A DNA stretch of 64,000 bases from Bdellovibrio sp. (GTDB taxonomy: Bacteria; Bdellovibrionota; Bdellovibrionia; Bdellovibrionales; Bdellovibrionaceae), in assembly GCA_014378765.1 (NCBI GenBank), contig JACMNA010000033.1, positions 1 through 64,000 of the forward strand, in the 5' to 3' direction. The position numbers and the translations under genes are program-made. Positions 1-9,052 of this stretch are shown here, piece by piece; within the stretch, counting starts at the first letter, position 1, and each line of letters starts with the position of its first letter. A model generated the notes under the pieces. That model had not been told where the DNA came from, ran no database searches, and worked only from the letters and a program-made list of their open reading frames with translations.

Positions 1-906
1 CTTTACGCGCACAAGTCTTATGAAGCGCATCCGATTTTAGAAGCTTTTTTATTATTTATTGGCGCAGGTGCTTTTCAAGGGTCATGTTTAAAGTGGTCAA
101 GCGATCACCGTGTTCACCATCGATTCGAAGATACTGATAAAGATCCGTATTCGATCAATAAAGGTTTTTGGTATGCTCACATGGGTTGGATGATGAAAAA
201 CGATTCGGTTAACTTGCCAATTCAAGCGCCTGACTTAGAAAAAAATAAATTAGTTAAGCATCAGCATGACTATTATATCTTTTGGGCGATTGGTGTCGGT
301 TATATTTTACCGCTAGCGGTGGGTTATATGTTAGGTAATGCCTTACTTGGTTTAGTCATCGCGGGTGGCCTACGCATTTTCGTAACTCAGCAATCTACAT
401 TTTTTGTTAATTCACTAAGTCACACGGTTGGTAAAACACCGTACTCTACTGAAAAAACGGCGCGCGATAGTTTGTTTGTATCTATTTTAACTCACGGTGA
501 GGGTTACCATAATTTTCATCACAAGTTTCAATTTGATTACCGTAACGGCATTCGTTGGTATCACTGGGATCCAACCAAGTGGTCAATTCAGTTAGCGGCG
601 TTAGCCGGTCTAGCAAGAAAATTGAAGACGGTTCAGTTTTCTGAGATCTTGAAAGCCCGCTTACAAGTTGAAATTGAAAAGTTCAGTCATTCAAAATTTT
701 ACGAAGAAAAATTAGCACCTTTGTATGACCGCGTGATTCAGTCTCACGCCCGTTTCGAAAAGCTGAAACAAGAATACCAAACGGCTGGTTATGAAAAGGT
801 TGAAGTCATTAAATTTGAACTTAAAATTGCAAAAATTGAATTCAATTCGAATTTACGTCAGTGGAAGAAAATGATTAAAGCGGGGCAAACGGGTATAGCC
901 GCGTAA
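1..906 (+). CDS. Acyl-lipid/acyl-CoA desaturase, 5'-truncated by the window edge
   Basis: Membrane di-iron fatty acid desaturase that puts a double bond into acyl chains and so tunes membrane fluidity. The reading frame is open from base 1, so the true start lies outside the window; the in-frame ATG at 181 is internal. Two of the three family histidine boxes are visible: HRVHHR near base 105 and GEGYHNFHH near base 495. The first box (HRxxSH type) should lie upstream. A hydrophobic pair of segments sits between the boxes, as expected for a polytopic enzyme. The C-terminus carries a charged, probably helical tail of about 100 residues that goes beyond the core desaturase fold. It converges with panD, 6 bp away. 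The fold is certain; the exact regiospecificity (delta-9 is most common for this type) is inferred. Confidence 0.9.
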   Translation, partial: LYAHKSYEAHPILEAFLLFIGAGAFQGSCLKWSSDHRVHHRFEDTDKDPYSINKGFWYAHMGWMMKNDSVNLPIQAPDLEKNKLVKHQHDYYIFWAIGVGYILPLAVGYMLGNALLGLVIAGGLRIFVTQQSTFFVNSLSHTVGKTPYSTEKTARDSLFVSILTHGEGYHNFHHKFQFDYRNGIRWYHWDPTKWSIQLAALAGLARKLKTVQFSEILKARLQVEIEKFSHSKFYEEKLAPLYDRVIQSHARFEKLKQEYQTAGYEKVEVIKFELKIAKIEFNSNLRQWKKMIKAGQTGIAA

Positions 907-912
907 ATTGGC

Positions 913-1311
913 TTAGGCTATCGTGGCCCGTTTTTCTTTTCGAATCTCTTTACATATATTTTTATCGTCGACAAAAACCACCGTTGGTTCGTGCGTAGGC
1001 GCATCTTTTAAATCGACCGAGGCATAAGCCACAATAATTACTTTATCGCCCCGCTGGACGTGTCTTGCGGCGGCACCGTTTAAGCAAATCTCGCCTTTGT
1101 TGCCGGCGATGATGTACGTTGAAAAGCGGGCCCCATTGTTACAGTTATAAATGTCGACCTTTTGATTTAAAAAGAATTTTGCTTTTGCAATCAGAGCTTT
1201 ATCGATTGAAATTGAACCCTCGTAATCAAGGTCTGCTTTTGTAACGGTCGCACGATGAATTTTTGAATAAAGCATATTAATTTTTATGTTAGAAGTTGAT
1301 TTTGATTTCAT
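913..1311 (-). CDS. panD: Aspartate 1-decarboxylase (pyruvoyl enzyme)
   Basis: Converts L-aspartate to beta-alanine, one of the two halves of pantothenate. At 132 aa it is close to the usual 115-140 aa. The self-cleavage site is seen as Tyr-Glu-Gly-Ser (residues 30-33); Ser33 would become the pyruvoyl group. The flanking KIHRATVT and [20 protein letters not shown] blocks are family signatures. The start at 1311 overlaps the coaX stop as ATGA and has an AGGAG site 7 nt upstream, which supports it over the internal ATG at 1275 even though it gives a 12-residue leader. It is the last gene of the six-gene pantothenate/CoA operon on the minus strand. Confidence 0.96.
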   Translation of the reverse strand: MKSKSTSNIKINMLYSKIHRATVTKADLDYEGSISIDKALIAKAKFFLNQKVDIYNCNNGARFSTYIIAGNKGEICLNGAAARHVQRGDKVIIVAYASVDLKDAPTHEPTVVFVDDKNICKEIRKEKRATIA

Positions 1312-2126
1312 TTTTCTGCTCCTGCATATTGATTCTTATTCGGCGATTGATTCATCTGAAGTGCGATTAAGTTACCTTTTAAAACTAAATCCGGAATGAT
1401 CACGTCAAATATTTTTTCTTTTTCAAACAAATGCGAAAACCCGCCCGTACCGATTACAAATGACTTTTCTCGATTAAAGCAATCGGCCGTAATGCGCCCG
1501 ACGATTTCGCGCATGGCGCCTAGGTGGCCAAAGTACAGACCCGATTGCAAACTTTCAACCGTTGAAAGGCCTAACACATCACTGCGCGGAACAATTTCAA
1601 CTGACGGAAGTTTAGCGGTTTTGGCTTCAAGTGATTCCATATTTAATTTTAGGCCCGAAATAATTGAACCGCCTAAATAATCGCGATCTTTTGTAATCGC
1701 GCAAAAAGTGGTGGCAGTACCCAAATCAACTAAAATTAAATTTTTCTGCGGATAAAGGCTGGTGGCCGCGATTGAATTGGCAATTCGGTCGGCACCCACT
1801 TCAAGCGGATTTCGATAGCGAATGCGCAAACCAGTTTTGACTCCGGCCTGTAAAATAAAAGGAGAAATATTAAAATATTTTTGGCAAGCGCCTCGAAGCG
1901 AATAAATCACATCCGGAACTACCGAGCAAAGTACGATCTGCTTAATTTTCGTGGGGTCAATTCCATTTTCGCGAATGACCATTCTTAAGAACACACCAAT
2001 CTCGTCTGAAGAAGAGCCTTGTTTCGAGTTTCGGCGAAATGAGATTAACATTTTTTCGTTACCGGCTGAGTTATCGAAAACGCCACCGTAAATTTGGGTG
2101 TTACCCACGTCTAATGATAATATCAT
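1308..2126 (-). CDS. coaX: Type III pantothenate kinase
   Basis: Phosphorylates pantothenate to 4'-phosphopantothenate, the first committed step of CoA synthesis. The 272-aa protein has the ASKHA-type phosphate loop [10 protein letters not shown] at the N-terminus, GADRIAN in the middle, and the [10 protein letters not shown] block that binds substrate and phosphate, all typical of CoaX and unlike CoaA or CoaW. It starts with ATG inside an ATGA overlap with coaBC, preceded by AAGGAG at 5-nt spacing. It sits between coaBC and panD, so translation of the whole operon is probably coupled. Type III kinases are generally insensitive to CoA feedback; whether that holds here is inference. Confidence 0.96.
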   Translation of the reverse strand: MILSLDVGNTQIYGGVFDNSAGNEKMLISFRRNSKQGSSSDEIGVFLRMVIRENGIDPTKIKQIVLCSVVPDVIYSLRGACQKYFNISPFILQAGVKTGLRIRYRNPLEVGADRIANSIAATSLYPQKNLILVDLGTATTFCAITKDRDYLGGSIISGLKLNMESLEAKTAKLPSVEIVPRSDVLGLSTVESLQSGLYFGHLGAMREIVGRITADCFNREKSFVIGTGGFSHLFEKEKIFDVIIPDLVLKGNLIALQMNQSPNKNQYAGAEK

Positions 2127-3346
2127 AAAGACTCCTTTAAAATAATTCGTTGAAATAAGGCAGAAGAAAGTTCATCGGTACTGGTTAACGCAAGCGGCGC
2201 CTCATTTTGGGCATAAAAAACATACTGATGGCGATGGTTTTTAATATCATTCCAATCATTTTGAACGACGAAATCACAATGCGACGTTTTGAAAAGTGAT
2301 TTTACTTTTTCATCAATTGTTTTTTGATCGATGGTCGAAGTTAATTTAAATCCAACCAAATGACTTTTCGGGCTTAAGGTTTTAATTTGATCGATTAACT
2401 TCGGATTTCTTTTTAATTTTAAGGTGATCTCTTCTTTCGTGCTGCTGATTTTTCCGTCAGTGGGTATAACCGAATAATCGCTAACTGCCGCCATATGAAT
2501 AATCCAGTCGTAATGGTCGGCACGCAATTCTTCGTTAAGTGTTGCCTGCAAATCTAAAAATGACTTAAATGATTTTCGTTTACCAATATGGCTTGGCCGC
2601 TTGGCGTTTTCGGCGTGCAGGTAAGTGACTTCAATTCCTGATTCCATCAACGTGTCGGCAATTTTTGCGGCCGACTGGCCAGTGCTTGAATTAGTAATAA
2701 CACGTACGTCATCGATTGGCTCTGTAGTTCCGCCCGAAGTGATTAAGACTTTAATGTTTTTAGCGGTAGGCATCTTTTCAGAATTAAAGGTTCTAGTAGT
2801 TTCGTGATCAAGCAGGCGTGTTTCAATTTCTTGCACAATCAACTCCGGCTCAAGTAAGCGCCCGTAACCCACTTCGCCGCAGGCTAAAACGCCCGAAGCC
2901 GTTTCTAAAATTTCAATCTTCATTTCTTTTAGCTTTTGAAGCGATGCTTGCGTGGTTGGGTGCAAATACATCATCGTATTCATCGCCGGAGCAATTAAGA
3001 AGGGCTTTTTAAAATCGTGAGAAAGAAAAAGAGTTGTTAATAAATCATCTCCCAGGCCGTAAGCAATTTTATTAATGTAGTTGGCGGTGGCCGGGGCCAC
3101 AATTACTAAATCGGCCCAGCGATTTAAATGAATGTGATCCATATTCTGGCCCGAAGCGTACATGTCGGTTACCGGGGCTTCGCCAATAAGCCCTTCAATT
3201 GTCGCGCGGCCGATAAATTGTAAACTGCTGGGCGACATGACCACCTTAATTTGGTGCCCATTTTGTTTAAGCTTCGATAAAATACCGCACGCCTTGTAGC
3301 AAGCAATTGATCCCGTCATTATAAAAAGAATATTAGATTTTAACAT
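2123..3346 (-). CDS. coaBC: Bifunctional phosphopantothenoylcysteine decarboxylase / phosphopantothenate-cysteine ligase
   Basis: Ligates cysteine to 4'-phosphopantothenate (CoaB, C-terminal) and decarboxylates the product to 4'-phosphopantetheine (CoaC, N-terminal, FMN-dependent). CoaC signatures: [10 protein letters not shown] near residue 10, the PAMNTMMY substrate-binding motif (PxMNxxM), and the [14 protein letters not shown] loop with the catalytic-type Cys. CoaB begins at about residue 200 with [14 protein letters not shown] and contains IHMAAVSDY. An upstream TTG (3352) has a GAGG 4 nt away, while the ATG at 3346 is 10 nt from it; I prefer the ATG. It overlaps the end of panC by 14 bp and coaX by 4 bp (ATGA). 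Confidence 0.95.
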   Translation of the reverse strand: MLKSNILFIMTGSIACYKACGILSKLKQNGHQIKVVMSPSSLQFIGRATIEGLIGEAPVTDMYASGQNMDHIHLNRWADLVIVAPATANYINKIAYGLGDDLLTTLFLSHDFKKPFLIAPAMNTMMYLHPTTQASLQKLKEMKIEILETASGVLACGEVGYGRLLEPELIVQEIETRLLDHETTRTFNSEKMPTAKNIKVLITSGGTTEPIDDVRVITNSSTGQSAAKIADTLMESGIEVTYLHAENAKRPSHIGKRKSFKSFLDLQATLNEELRADHYDWIIHMAAVSDYSVIPTDGKISSTKEEITLKLKRNPKLIDQIKTLSPKSHLVGFKLTSTIDQKTIDEKVKSLFKTSHCDFVVQNDWNDIKNHRHQYVFYAQNEAPLALTSTDELSSALFQRIILKESL

Positions 3347-4094
3347 TGTCAATCAACCTCACATCGTCAATGAAGGCCGCAACAAAACGGCGATCAAAGT
3401 GATCTTCTAAATATTCTACTTTTATTTTTTCTTTTTCTAAAACCGCGCGGGCTTGTTCGGGGGTTCCCGCCGCTGACAACGTCTTGAAAATAAGTGGAGC
3501 TTTTTTGCGTCCCGCCGATGAAAGCCGAACATTTCTAGAACTCATGGCTAAACCGTCGGCCTCGCGGTAAGTGGGGCAGGATACAATTTCAGTCGATACA
3601 AAAAAGGCTTTAGCCATGCTGATGATTAGTTGCAGTTGCTGATAATCTTTTTCACCAAAATAAGCTTTATCGGCTTTAGAAATTTGTAACAGTTTCATAA
3701 CGACGGTCAGTACGCCATCAAAGTGGCCCGGGCGGTGCGCTCCACACAGCATTTTTGAAAAATCATTCTCGGTTAATTTAAATTTGTAATCGTCTGGATA
3801 GATTTCAGCATACATCGGGGCTAGCACTGCATTGGCTCCGCTTTGTTCGGCTAACTGCAAATCGGCTTCCCACGTTTTTGGGTATTTTTTTAAGTCGTCC
3901 GCATTATTAAATTGAGTTGGGTTCACGTAAATAGTTACAACGGTAAAATTATTTTCAGCACTACTACGCGAAATTAAACTAGCGTGGCCGGCATGTAATG
4001 CGCCCATCGTTGGAATCAAGCCAACTGAGCCGCCGAGTGAATTGCGATACTGCATAAACTTAGAAATCGATGTAAAAGTTAAAAGTTTATTCAT
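3333..4094 (-). CDS. panC: Pantothenate synthetase (pantoate-beta-alanine ligase)
   Basis: ATP-dependent condensation of pantoate with beta-alanine to give pantothenate. The 253-aa reading has the HIGH-like PTMGALHAGHASLI, the VNPTQFN pantoate site, the GAHRPGHFDGV block, YFGEKDYQQ, and the KMSKS-like block AMSSRN, in the family order. The frame is open further upstream to an ATG at 4142, but that would add 16 residues inside panB with no ribosome site. The ATG at 4094, which overlaps the panB stop by 8 bp, matches where PanC proteins normally begin. It lies in the minus-strand pantothenate/CoA operon between panB and coaBC. Confidence 0.95.
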   Translation of the reverse strand: MNKLLTFTSISKFMQYRNSLGGSVGLIPTMGALHAGHASLISRSSAENNFTVVTIYVNPTQFNNADDLKKYPKTWEADLQLAEQSGANAVLAPMYAEIYPDDYKFKLTENDFSKMLCGAHRPGHFDGVLTVVMKLLQISKADKAYFGEKDYQQLQLIISMAKAFFVSTEIVSCPTYREADGLAMSSRNVRLSSAGRKKAPLIFKTLSAAGTPEQARAVLEKEKIKVEYLEDHFDRRFVAAFIDDVRLIDNVKI

Positions 4095-4878
4095 AACTTT
4101 GTTCTTTGGTTGGAAATTTTTTAGTTTGCACTTCGGTAACATAAGAATTAAGCGCTTCGGTAATTAAATCGGCACCTTCCATAAACTTTTTCAAAAATTT
4201 AGGATTAAAATTTTTATTCATTCCAAGCATATCTTGTAGCACTAAAATTTGTCCGTCGGTTTCGGCACCCGCGCCAATGCCAATGGTTGGAATAGATAAT
4301 TGCGAGGTAATATGACTGGCAAGAGAAGTGGGCACACATTCTAAGACAAGGCTAAAGCAACCGGCCTTCTGCAGTGCTAAAGCATCGTTTGAAATTTTTA
4401 AGGCGGCCGCTTCGTTTTTTCCCTGAATTTTGGGCCCACCTAATTGATGTATGGATTGGGGAGTTAAGCCGAGGTGGCCCATCACGGGCACTCCCGATTC
4501 AACGATATGTTGAATCAATTGAATGTGCCCATCCGCCCCTTCAATTTTTATCGCGTTGGCGCCAGCCTTCATTAATTTTTCAACTTGATCCATAGAATTT
4601 TTTAGCCCTTTACGCGTTGACATAAAGGGCATGTCCGCCACGACAAATTGCCCGCTAGCCGCACGCACAACAGCGGCCGTGTGCAAAGCCATCAAATTTG
4701 TTGAAGCTTGCAGAGTAGTTTTATGTCCGTGCATCACTTGAGCTAAAGAGTCTCCAACTAAAATGGCATCGACCTGACTTTGTGATATCAGTTGCGCAAA
4801 ACTTGAATCATAACAAGTAATCATCGTAATTTTTTGGCCATTAGCTTTCTTCTTTTGAAAATCTAAAATAGTTTTCAC
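4087..4878 (-). CDS. panB: 3-methyl-2-oxobutanoate hydroxymethyltransferase
   Basis: Makes ketopantoate from alpha-ketoisovalerate and 5,10-methylene-THF, the first step of pantoate synthesis. At 263 aa it has the usual length. Seen signatures: MITCYDSSFAQL, the metal-site Asp in DAILVGDSLAQVMHGH, the VVADMPFMS strand, IKIEGADG, MGHLGLTPQS, and the PTIGIGAGAETDGQILVLQDMLG block near the C-terminus. The start codon is GTG, overlapping the stop of the preceding DUF2520 gene as GTGA, with AGGAG 8 nt upstream. This coupling puts the DUF2520 protein directly into the pantoate pathway. Confidence 0.96.
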   Translation of the reverse strand: MKTILDFQKKKANGQKITMITCYDSSFAQLISQSQVDAILVGDSLAQVMHGHKTTLQASTNLMALHTAAVVRAASGQFVVADMPFMSTRKGLKNSMDQVEKLMKAGANAIKIEGADGHIQLIQHIVESGVPVMGHLGLTPQSIHQLGGPKIQGKNEAAALKISNDALALQKAGCFSLVLECVPTSLASHITSQLSIPTIGIGAGAETDGQILVLQDMLGMNKNFNPKFLKKFMEGADLITEALNSYVTEVQTKKFPTKEQSYE

Positions 4879-5579
4879 TGGCTAAACTCCTCCGCAAAAG
4901 ACTGATATACTTTTTTGAGTTTCGAATTAGTGAGAGCCGCAGAATTTTCTTCGATCGTTTTTAAATCTTTTCTAACGAACGGACCAGTTAATGCGTTGTT
5001 CTTAAACTGAATAAAATTTTCGGTGATTTGACGAATGTAGAGATGTACGGCGGCTTCGGGAATATTAAGCTGCAGTAATTTCGGAAAAGTCTCAGACCAC
5101 AAAAGTTGAGGAAAGTTACCACTAACTACGCACAGCGCATGGTAAAGCGCTTTGTCTTGCGCCGCCATGAGCGAAAAACCATTTGTAAAACCCGGCATGA
5201 CTTCGTAAAGTTTTGTGACACCGGTCAAGGCAAAATGGATTTGTGAGTACACTTCGGATTTAAGAAGCGACTTTGGAAAGCTCATTAGTGGATGGGCACT
5301 GACCATGCGGTCTTCGTAAACCGCGCCACTAAAGTGCAGGACCGTTAAGTTTTTCTGACTTAAGTGCTTATCGTAAAAAGAAACTAAGGCTGAGTCTGAA
5401 ATTGCCAGCCATACAATTTGAACTTGAGCTAGCTTGTCATTAAGCAGTTTGAGATCTTGAGAACGATCCCAATCAAGTAGAACATTGGGTGATTGTAATT
5501 GGGAATTCCAGAAGTGAAGATGCTGGGCTAAACGGCCCGAGCCAATTAATAGTATAGTTGCGCGATCAAAAGCAGTCAT
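4875..5579 (-). CDS. Rossmann/DUF2520 protein, candidate ketopantoate reductase (PanG-like)
   Basis: First gene of the pantothenate/CoA operon. The 234-aa protein starts with a nucleotide-binding strand-loop-helix (TILLIGSGRLAQHL), a dinucleotide-binding fold with SG in place of a full GxGxxG. Family marks of DUF2520 follow: LHFSGAVYEDRM, SAHPLMSFP, and near the C-terminus LTGPFVRKD followed by an alpha-helical region. There is no panE-like gene in the operon, although ketopantoate reduction is the only missing pantoate step. As I recall, a DUF2520-type protein named PanG performs this reaction in Francisella and some Firmicutes, so this role is likely but inferred. Start: ATG 5579 with AGAGG 5 nt upstream; a TTG at 5621 lies in frame but is less convincing. 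Confidence 0.8.
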   Translation of the reverse strand: MTAFDRATILLIGSGRLAQHLHFWNSQLQSPNVLLDWDRSQDLKLLNDKLAQVQIVWLAISDSALVSFYDKHLSQKNLTVLHFSGAVYEDRMVSAHPLMSFPKSLLKSEVYSQIHFALTGVTKLYEVMPGFTNGFSLMAAQDKALYHALCVVSGNFPQLLWSETFPKLLQLNIPEAAVHLYIRQITENFIQFKNNALTGPFVRKDLKTIEENSAALTNSKLKKVYQSFAEEFSQ

Positions 5580-5705
5580 GTTAACCTCTGGTACCTGTCG
5601 CAAATCAAACTTGCAGATCAAGTCCTTTTAAAACATTTCCGAGCTTTCGCTCTATTCGTGAAATTAGCACTTTTTAAATGAAAAGCAAGCTGTTAAAAGA
5701 AAGCT

Positions 5706-6434
5706 ATGAAAGCAATCTATTGGGTTATAGCCGTCGCGGTCGTTAGTGTAACAGTTTTTATTTACCTCGTGCTGGGAGATTCGCAAAAAACGGTTCCCAA
5801 AATCAAAGTCAGCTACTTTACGAATGAGACTGAAATTGCAAGTTCAATCACGAAAATACTGAGCCAAGAGCTAGTTAAAACTTCGCACTTCTGGGTTGGG
5901 ATTGAGCCTGAAAAATTAGAGCAGCTTAATGTTGTAGTTAGCCTTAAACAAGAATTAGCGAAGCTGAAGCCGCTTCAAAGAGTTATCGTTGATGAAGAAC
6001 TTAAGTTACCAAAAAATTGGCTTGAGCAATTGCAAGCCACTGATTCCATTAATTTCAAAGAAAATATCCAATCAACCGGAGAACTTCTCAAAAGCCTTGA
6101 AGAAAAGAATAGTGGTTATTTTTTTGTAACTGCGAACATATATTCAAATCCATTCATTAAAGAGAATCCGCTCAATAAAATAAAAAAAGAATACCAAATT
6201 CATCCGACTACTTTTTCAATGGCTTATTTTCCGATTGCGGCGGATGACGAAAAAAATATGTTATTTCCTTGCAACGCCGAAGACCACTCGGGAACTTCGG
6301 CTTGGGCCTGCATGGTTTCCAACAAGGCGCGTTTTTCGCGACGAAAAATAGATCTGAAAAATGAAAAACCCTGGATTAGTTTAATGGATTTAATTGGCGA
6401 AAAAGATTACATGATTTTATTAAAGAAGAGATAA
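5706..6434 (+). CDS. Membrane-anchored protein of unknown function
   Basis: I do not recognise the family. The 242-aa protein has one N-terminal hydrophobic segment (about residues 4-24) after a single Lys, so it is probably anchored in the inner membrane with most of the chain in the periplasm. The soluble part is mixed alpha/beta with a long charged helical stretch (residues about 60-125) and two Cys near residues 195 and 207 that could pair. It is divergent from the CoA operon (about 125 bp between starts) and its stop overlaps the start of the next gene as TAATG, so the two are translated together and probably act together at the membrane. Confidence 0.75.
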   Translation: MKAIYWVIAVAVVSVTVFIYLVLGDSQKTVPKIKVSYFTNETEIASSITKILSQELVKTSHFWVGIEPEKLEQLNVVVSLKQELAKLKPLQRVIVDEELKLPKNWLEQLQATDSINFKENIQSTGELLKSLEEKNSGYFFVTANIYSNPFIKENPLNKIKKEYQIHPTTFSMAYFPIAADDEKNMLFPCNAEDHSGTSAWACMVSNKARFSRRKIDLKNEKPWISLMDLIGEKDYMILLKKR

Positions 6435-7372
6435 TGCGAGTTCGAAACGCTGATCTAGAAATTAAGCGTGCCGCTCAGCTATCGGTAATTGAAATTTCAT
6501 TAGGATCAATTGGGCATGGCTTTCACTTTCCTTTGACGGGGCATGTTCTTTCTTTAAACCAACTAGCCTTTTTATTAAATGCGATCAATCACGACCAACT
6601 TATGATTTCATCGACCTTTGAAATATCAAGTATTGCTGCGGTCTTAAAATCATTTTCGCCGGCGGGCGCAAAACTTGGGCCCATGCTATCTATATCGGTG
6701 CAAGGATTTTTGTTTTGGCTGTGCTGTTCGCTATCGAGGGGGCATGTTGCTGGTCAGGTCGTTGGAGCGGTAGTTATGTCGCTATGGGCTTTTATTCAGC
6801 CGCTGTTATCGTACATCATCGTTTTTGGTTTGAGTTTAGTAAGCGTGATTTCGTTTTACGAAACTCGCATAAAAAAAGATTACGCCTTTATTGCTCAGTC
6901 TATCTTGGTGGCAATAGCCTTCGTTGTGTTGCTCAAAATATTAATTGCGATAAGCTTAGTGATTTATAGTGTAATCACAAAAAAAGCAGTTCGCATAATT
7001 GAAGTGGGCCCCTATTTAAAGAAATATTCTTCTGTTACCCAACCAAGACCCGCACACAGCGCGTGGAAGGCCGCCTTGCAAGATATACTTAGACCATTAT
7101 TCGCAATTAGTTTCATCTTATTGCTATTTTTCATTTCTCAGCTTGAAAGCAGCTTCAGCGAAAAAATTTGGATTGCTTTACGACCCTTAGCGATTGCATT
7201 TATACTTTTTTATTTGATTCGTAGTCATTGGGTCGCAGAGAAATTAAGAATTCTTTCAACAAAATCGCGCTTTGTTGAAAGAATTTATGCTAAATCAAAA
7301 ACCGCTTTCAACCTCATGGCTGAGGGGGCGACGGGGAGCTCGAAAGTAAGTTCGGGGCGACAAAGCAAATAA
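6434..7372 (+). CDS. Polytopic membrane protein, ECF S-component-like
   Basis: A 312-aa protein with about six predicted membrane segments (for example residues 88-110, 118-142, 148-172, 226-246, 252-270). The N-terminal part SLGSIGHGFHFPLTGHVLSLNQ resembles the start of vitamin or precursor-binding S components of energy-coupling-factor transporters and related prenyl-synthase subunit I proteins, but I cannot name a substrate. No ECF ATPases or T component lie next to it. It is coupled to the upstream membrane-anchored protein by a 1-nt TAATG overlap. Its last 26 codons overlap antisense the 3' end of the 5'-nucleotidase gene on the other strand by 78 bp. Confidence 0.75.
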   Translation: MRVRNADLEIKRAAQLSVIEISLGSIGHGFHFPLTGHVLSLNQLAFLLNAINHDQLMISSTFEISSIAAVLKSFSPAGAKLGPMLSISVQGFLFWLCCSLSRGHVAGQVVGAVVMSLWAFIQPLLSYIIVFGLSLVSVISFYETRIKKDYAFIAQSILVAIAFVVLLKILIAISLVIYSVITKKAVRIIEVGPYLKKYSSVTQPRPAHSAWKAALQDILRPLFAISFILLLFFISQLESSFSEKIWIALRPLAIAFILFYLIRSHWVAEKLRILSTKSRFVERIYAKSKTAFNLMAEGATGSSKVSSGRQSK

Positions 7373-8683
7373 GTCATCAATCTTTGACATGTAGACGCAG
7401 GCGTAGCGTTCCATCTGGTACGCGAAGTAGCTTTCTTCATTACCCGCCCGCATTAGTTGGCCCCAGTTTGGATTATAAACTGCTTGCTGCTTACGAATCA
7501 ATTGGCTGATCATGGTGTCGATGGCCGTAATTTGCTCTTGCAGTTCATCAATGCGATCTTCATTAACCGGAGATTCTTTCTCAATTTTTTTCGTCATCAC
7601 ATCAGTGAGTTCATCTTCAAGCGGTTCTTTTTTTCTCATCAACAAATCGATTTCGGCAATAATTGGTAAATTTAAGTTATTATTCTTTAGTTCATTTTCA
7701 AGTTCTTCGATAATCATCGCCGTGCGCCAGTTACAATCTTTTTTCAGTCGCAAGATGTCGCCGTAAATATGATCGCCGATATATAGAATATCATCGCCGT
7801 TCAAACCCAAATCTTCGGTGAATTTACGCGCATTGCCGCTTTGGTAAACGCCTGGGCCTAATTTTGCATCCATGTTGCTCATGGTTCCGGTGTTAGGATC
7901 AACTTTTAAGAATTTAAGATCATCGTAGAAGAATTTTGGTTTCTGCGCAAAGGTAATAACCATTTCAAAAAGATCCACCCAAGACTTGTGGTCTTTTAAA
8001 AATGGATTAATCGCGTAATCAAGTAGAAGTTTCGAGTAGTAAAAATCTGAATTAGTTAAAATAAAAATCTTTTTGCCGTGTTTTTTAAATTTTTCAATTC
8101 CGCGGACGATACTTTCATCTTTAATAATGTACTCACCTAAATTTTTCGCCACTTCGTCTTTAATTGAACCGTCGCGGTGCGCCTCGTCTAAGGCGTCTAA
8201 AACGTCATCTGACATCTGCGCATAGTCTGGCAGTTTTAATAACGGGTCGGCGTCTTTCATCTCAACTAATTGCGAGTAAGCATGGGCTAATGAATAAGAA
8301 AAGCTTGTATCGATCGCTAGATAATCCGTTTTACTTAAGTCGATGTAAGTTGATTTATAAACTTTTTGGTGTGATTTAAAATCTAGAGGCTTCAGCCCGT
8401 GAAAGCTATTACGTATGGCAGTGTAGCGATTTAATTTTAAAAGATTTCCTTTTTTGCGGTCAACCACTAGGCCACGTAAGGCGAAGTTGAAGTCAAACTG
8501 CAATTTTTTAATAACCTCAGGATAATTTTTTCGGCTGACTAATTTTTCTATAATCTTCGTGTGCGAAAGTCGCTCGAAATTTTCGGTGTTGTAGCGAATC
8601 AAGGTATGATCCATATCTAGTCCGATATACTTTATCTTTTTTAAATTCAGGGTGCGGTTAACAAAAACTTTTGACTGGCGCAT
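7295..8683 (-). CDS. HAD-family 5'-nucleotidase (cytosolic purine 5'-nucleotidase type)
   Basis: Predicted to dephosphorylate nucleoside 5'-monophosphates. The 462-aa protein carries the HAD motif I DMDHTLIRY with the nucleophilic Asp and the general acid Asp two residues later, motif II ILTNSDFYY, and motif IV YIGDHIYGDIL, all in the arrangement of the HAD-IG / cN-II group best known from animals but also found in Bdellovibrio-type and other bacteria. A charged coiled-coil region at about residues 335-395 and the C-terminal APRRPLSHE block also match that family. It follows the rhodanese gene with only 12 bp between them, so they are probably one operon. Confidence 0.88.
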   Translation of the reverse strand: MRQSKVFVNRTLNLKKIKYIGLDMDHTLIRYNTENFERLSHTKIIEKLVSRKNYPEVIKKLQFDFNFALRGLVVDRKKGNLLKLNRYTAIRNSFHGLKPLDFKSHQKVYKSTYIDLSKTDYLAIDTSFSYSLAHAYSQLVEMKDADPLLKLPDYAQMSDDVLDALDEAHRDGSIKDEVAKNLGEYIIKDESIVRGIEKFKKHGKKIFILTNSDFYYSKLLLDYAINPFLKDHKSWVDLFEMVITFAQKPKFFYDDLKFLKVDPNTGTMSNMDAKLGPGVYQSGNARKFTEDLGLNGDDILYIGDHIYGDILRLKKDCNWRTAMIIEELENELKNNNLNLPIIAEIDLLMRKKEPLEDELTDVMTKKIEKESPVNEDRIDELQEQITAIDTMISQLIRKQQAVYNPNWGQLMRAGNEESYFAYQMERYACVYMSKIDDLFALSPRTYFRAPRRPLSHEVESGF

Positions 8684-8695
8684 CGGGTACTCTCT

Positions 8696-9052
8696 TTATT
8701 TTTCTGTAGGTAATTGCAATTGATTCCATAACAACATTCCGCCGGCCATGTTATAGACGGTGTCGAAACCCTGCTGCTTGGCAAAGCTAGCCGCTTGGGC
8801 CGAGCGTCCGCCCGAGCGGCAAATAAACACAATGGGTTTTTCTTTCGGTATGGAATTTAAATTTTGTGGAATAGATGATAGCACGACTAACTGAGTGCCC
8901 TTAATATGGCCGAGTTCGCCCGTATATTCGACGTTTTCACGTACGTCAATTAACGTAAGCTCTGTCTGATGCTCGTTCACCTCTTGCGGAGGCACATCAG
9001 TCACATTTGGAAAATTTGGGTTAGGGGTCTGGGTTGTAAATTTGTATGACAT
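8696..9052 (-). CDS. Rhodanese-domain sulfurtransferase
   Basis: A single-domain rhodanese of 118 aa, cytoplasmic (no signal peptide). The active-site loop CRSGGRS carries the catalytic Cys (residue 78); LIDVRENVEYTGELGHI and the C-terminal NMAGGMLLW are the usual flanking blocks. Such proteins carry a persulfide on the Cys and hand sulfur to acceptors or detoxify sulfide or cyanide; the partner cannot be told from the sequence. It leads a probable two-gene operon with the 5'-nucleotidase and is divergent from the PIF1-like helicase gene, 125 bp away. Confidence 0.9.
   Translation of the reverse strand: MSYKFTTQTPNPNFPNVTDVPPQEVNEHQTELTLIDVRENVEYTGELGHIKGTQLVVLSSIPQNLNSIPKEKPIVFICRSGGRSAQAASFAKQQGFDTVYNMAGGMLLWNQLQLPTEK

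Noticed and set aside
6715-6969. Alternative 84-codon frame inside the ECF S-like gene
   Set aside because: It lies wholly within a coupled membrane-protein gene in another frame and has no family-like sequence.
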